64,000 bases of DNA, taken from positions 248,001 to 312,000 of the forward strand of contig NZ_JAABNP010000002.1 of assembly GCF_009928485.1 (NCBI RefSeq), in the 5' to 3' direction. The position numbers were made by a program, and so were the translations under genes. How positions within the stretch are numbered: position 1 is the stretch's first letter; each line of letters opens with the position of its first letter. The notes below the pieces were generated by a model. That model saw only the letters and a list, made by a program, of their open reading frames with translations, was not told where the DNA came from and did not search any database. This stretch comes from Clostridium sp. C2-6-12. Its GTDB lineage: Bacteria > Bacillota > Clostridia > Clostridiales > Clostridiaceae. Of the stretch, positions 63,868-64,000 are shown piece after piece.

Positions 63868-64000
63868 TTTACGCCCCCAACTTTATCTTGCTTTTACATC
63901 ATTATCTGACTTAAAAGAATTCTTTCTAGATAACCCATGTAGTAATTAGTAATATTTAATTTTTTCCATGAATTAATATTGCTCATCAACTATAAGCTTT

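Overview
The window is AT-rich, low-G+C Firmicute DNA with strong AGGAGG-type ribosome binding sites. Its gene content (trp T-box leader, 2,3-butanediol dehydrogenase under sigma-54 control, bacteriohemerythrins, choline-binding-type cell-wall repeats, GH1 phospho-glucosidase) points to a Clostridium, probably a saccharolytic or solventogenic species. I cannot name the species from the sequence alone.

Layout. Positions 1-1700 hold the 5' part of trpE (minus strand) and its tRNA-Trp T-box leader. Positions 1494-41922 are a complete, about 40.4-kb HK97-like siphovirus prophage bounded by a perfect 148-bp direct repeat. Nearly all phage genes are on the minus strand. From right to left they run: integrase and an IR-rich noncoding stretch; HNH endonuclease and small genes; a lysogeny switch (XRE repressor on plus, early promoter on minus, palindromic operator); early/middle genes including a 1,095-residue polymerase of the QDE-1/YonO type and a P-loop helicase-like protein; antirepressor; GIY-YIG and PD-(D/E)XK-like nucleases; HNH, small and large terminase, portal, protease, capsid; head-tail connectors and tail genes with a programmed -1 frameshift (gpG/gpGT); tape measure, Dit, Tal, BppU, receptor-binding protein and XkdX; amidase and holins. 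Positions 41923-64000 are host chromosome: HAD phosphatase, Rrf2 regulator, DEAD-box helicase, ferric-reductase-like flavoprotein, CDP-alcohol phosphatidyltransferase, Crp/Fnr regulator with a split DMT transporter, three hemerythrins, a multi-PAS histidine kinase, 6-phospho-beta-glucosidase, butanediol dehydrogenase with its AcoR-like activator, and a frameshifted cell-wall-binding gene.

The most unusual observations are these. (1) The prophage is integrated inside the trp T-box leader. The repeated core contains the entire T-box Stem I with its UGG specifier, and each flank carries its own sigma-A promoter. Integration therefore swaps promoters: phage promoter to trpE, host trp promoter to int. 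The integrase leader ends in a terminator hairpin whose 3' arm contains the int ribosome binding site. (2) The phage encodes a single-chain polymerase with the ordered motifs of eukaryotic RdRPs and SP-beta YonO (DGxG, KG, RNP, DxDGD). (3) Several noncoding transcription units can be read directly from promoters, stems and terminators: a 193-nt four-hairpin RNA, a possible 640-nt structured RNA near int, a 130-bp RNA element present once in the phage and once in the host (the phage copy runs convergently into a toxin-like 40-aa peptide), a second toxin-like peptide with a sequestered ribosome binding site, and a 41-nt RNA antisense to the early leader.

All calls rest on reading sequence and motifs by eye. 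No database search or folding program was run.
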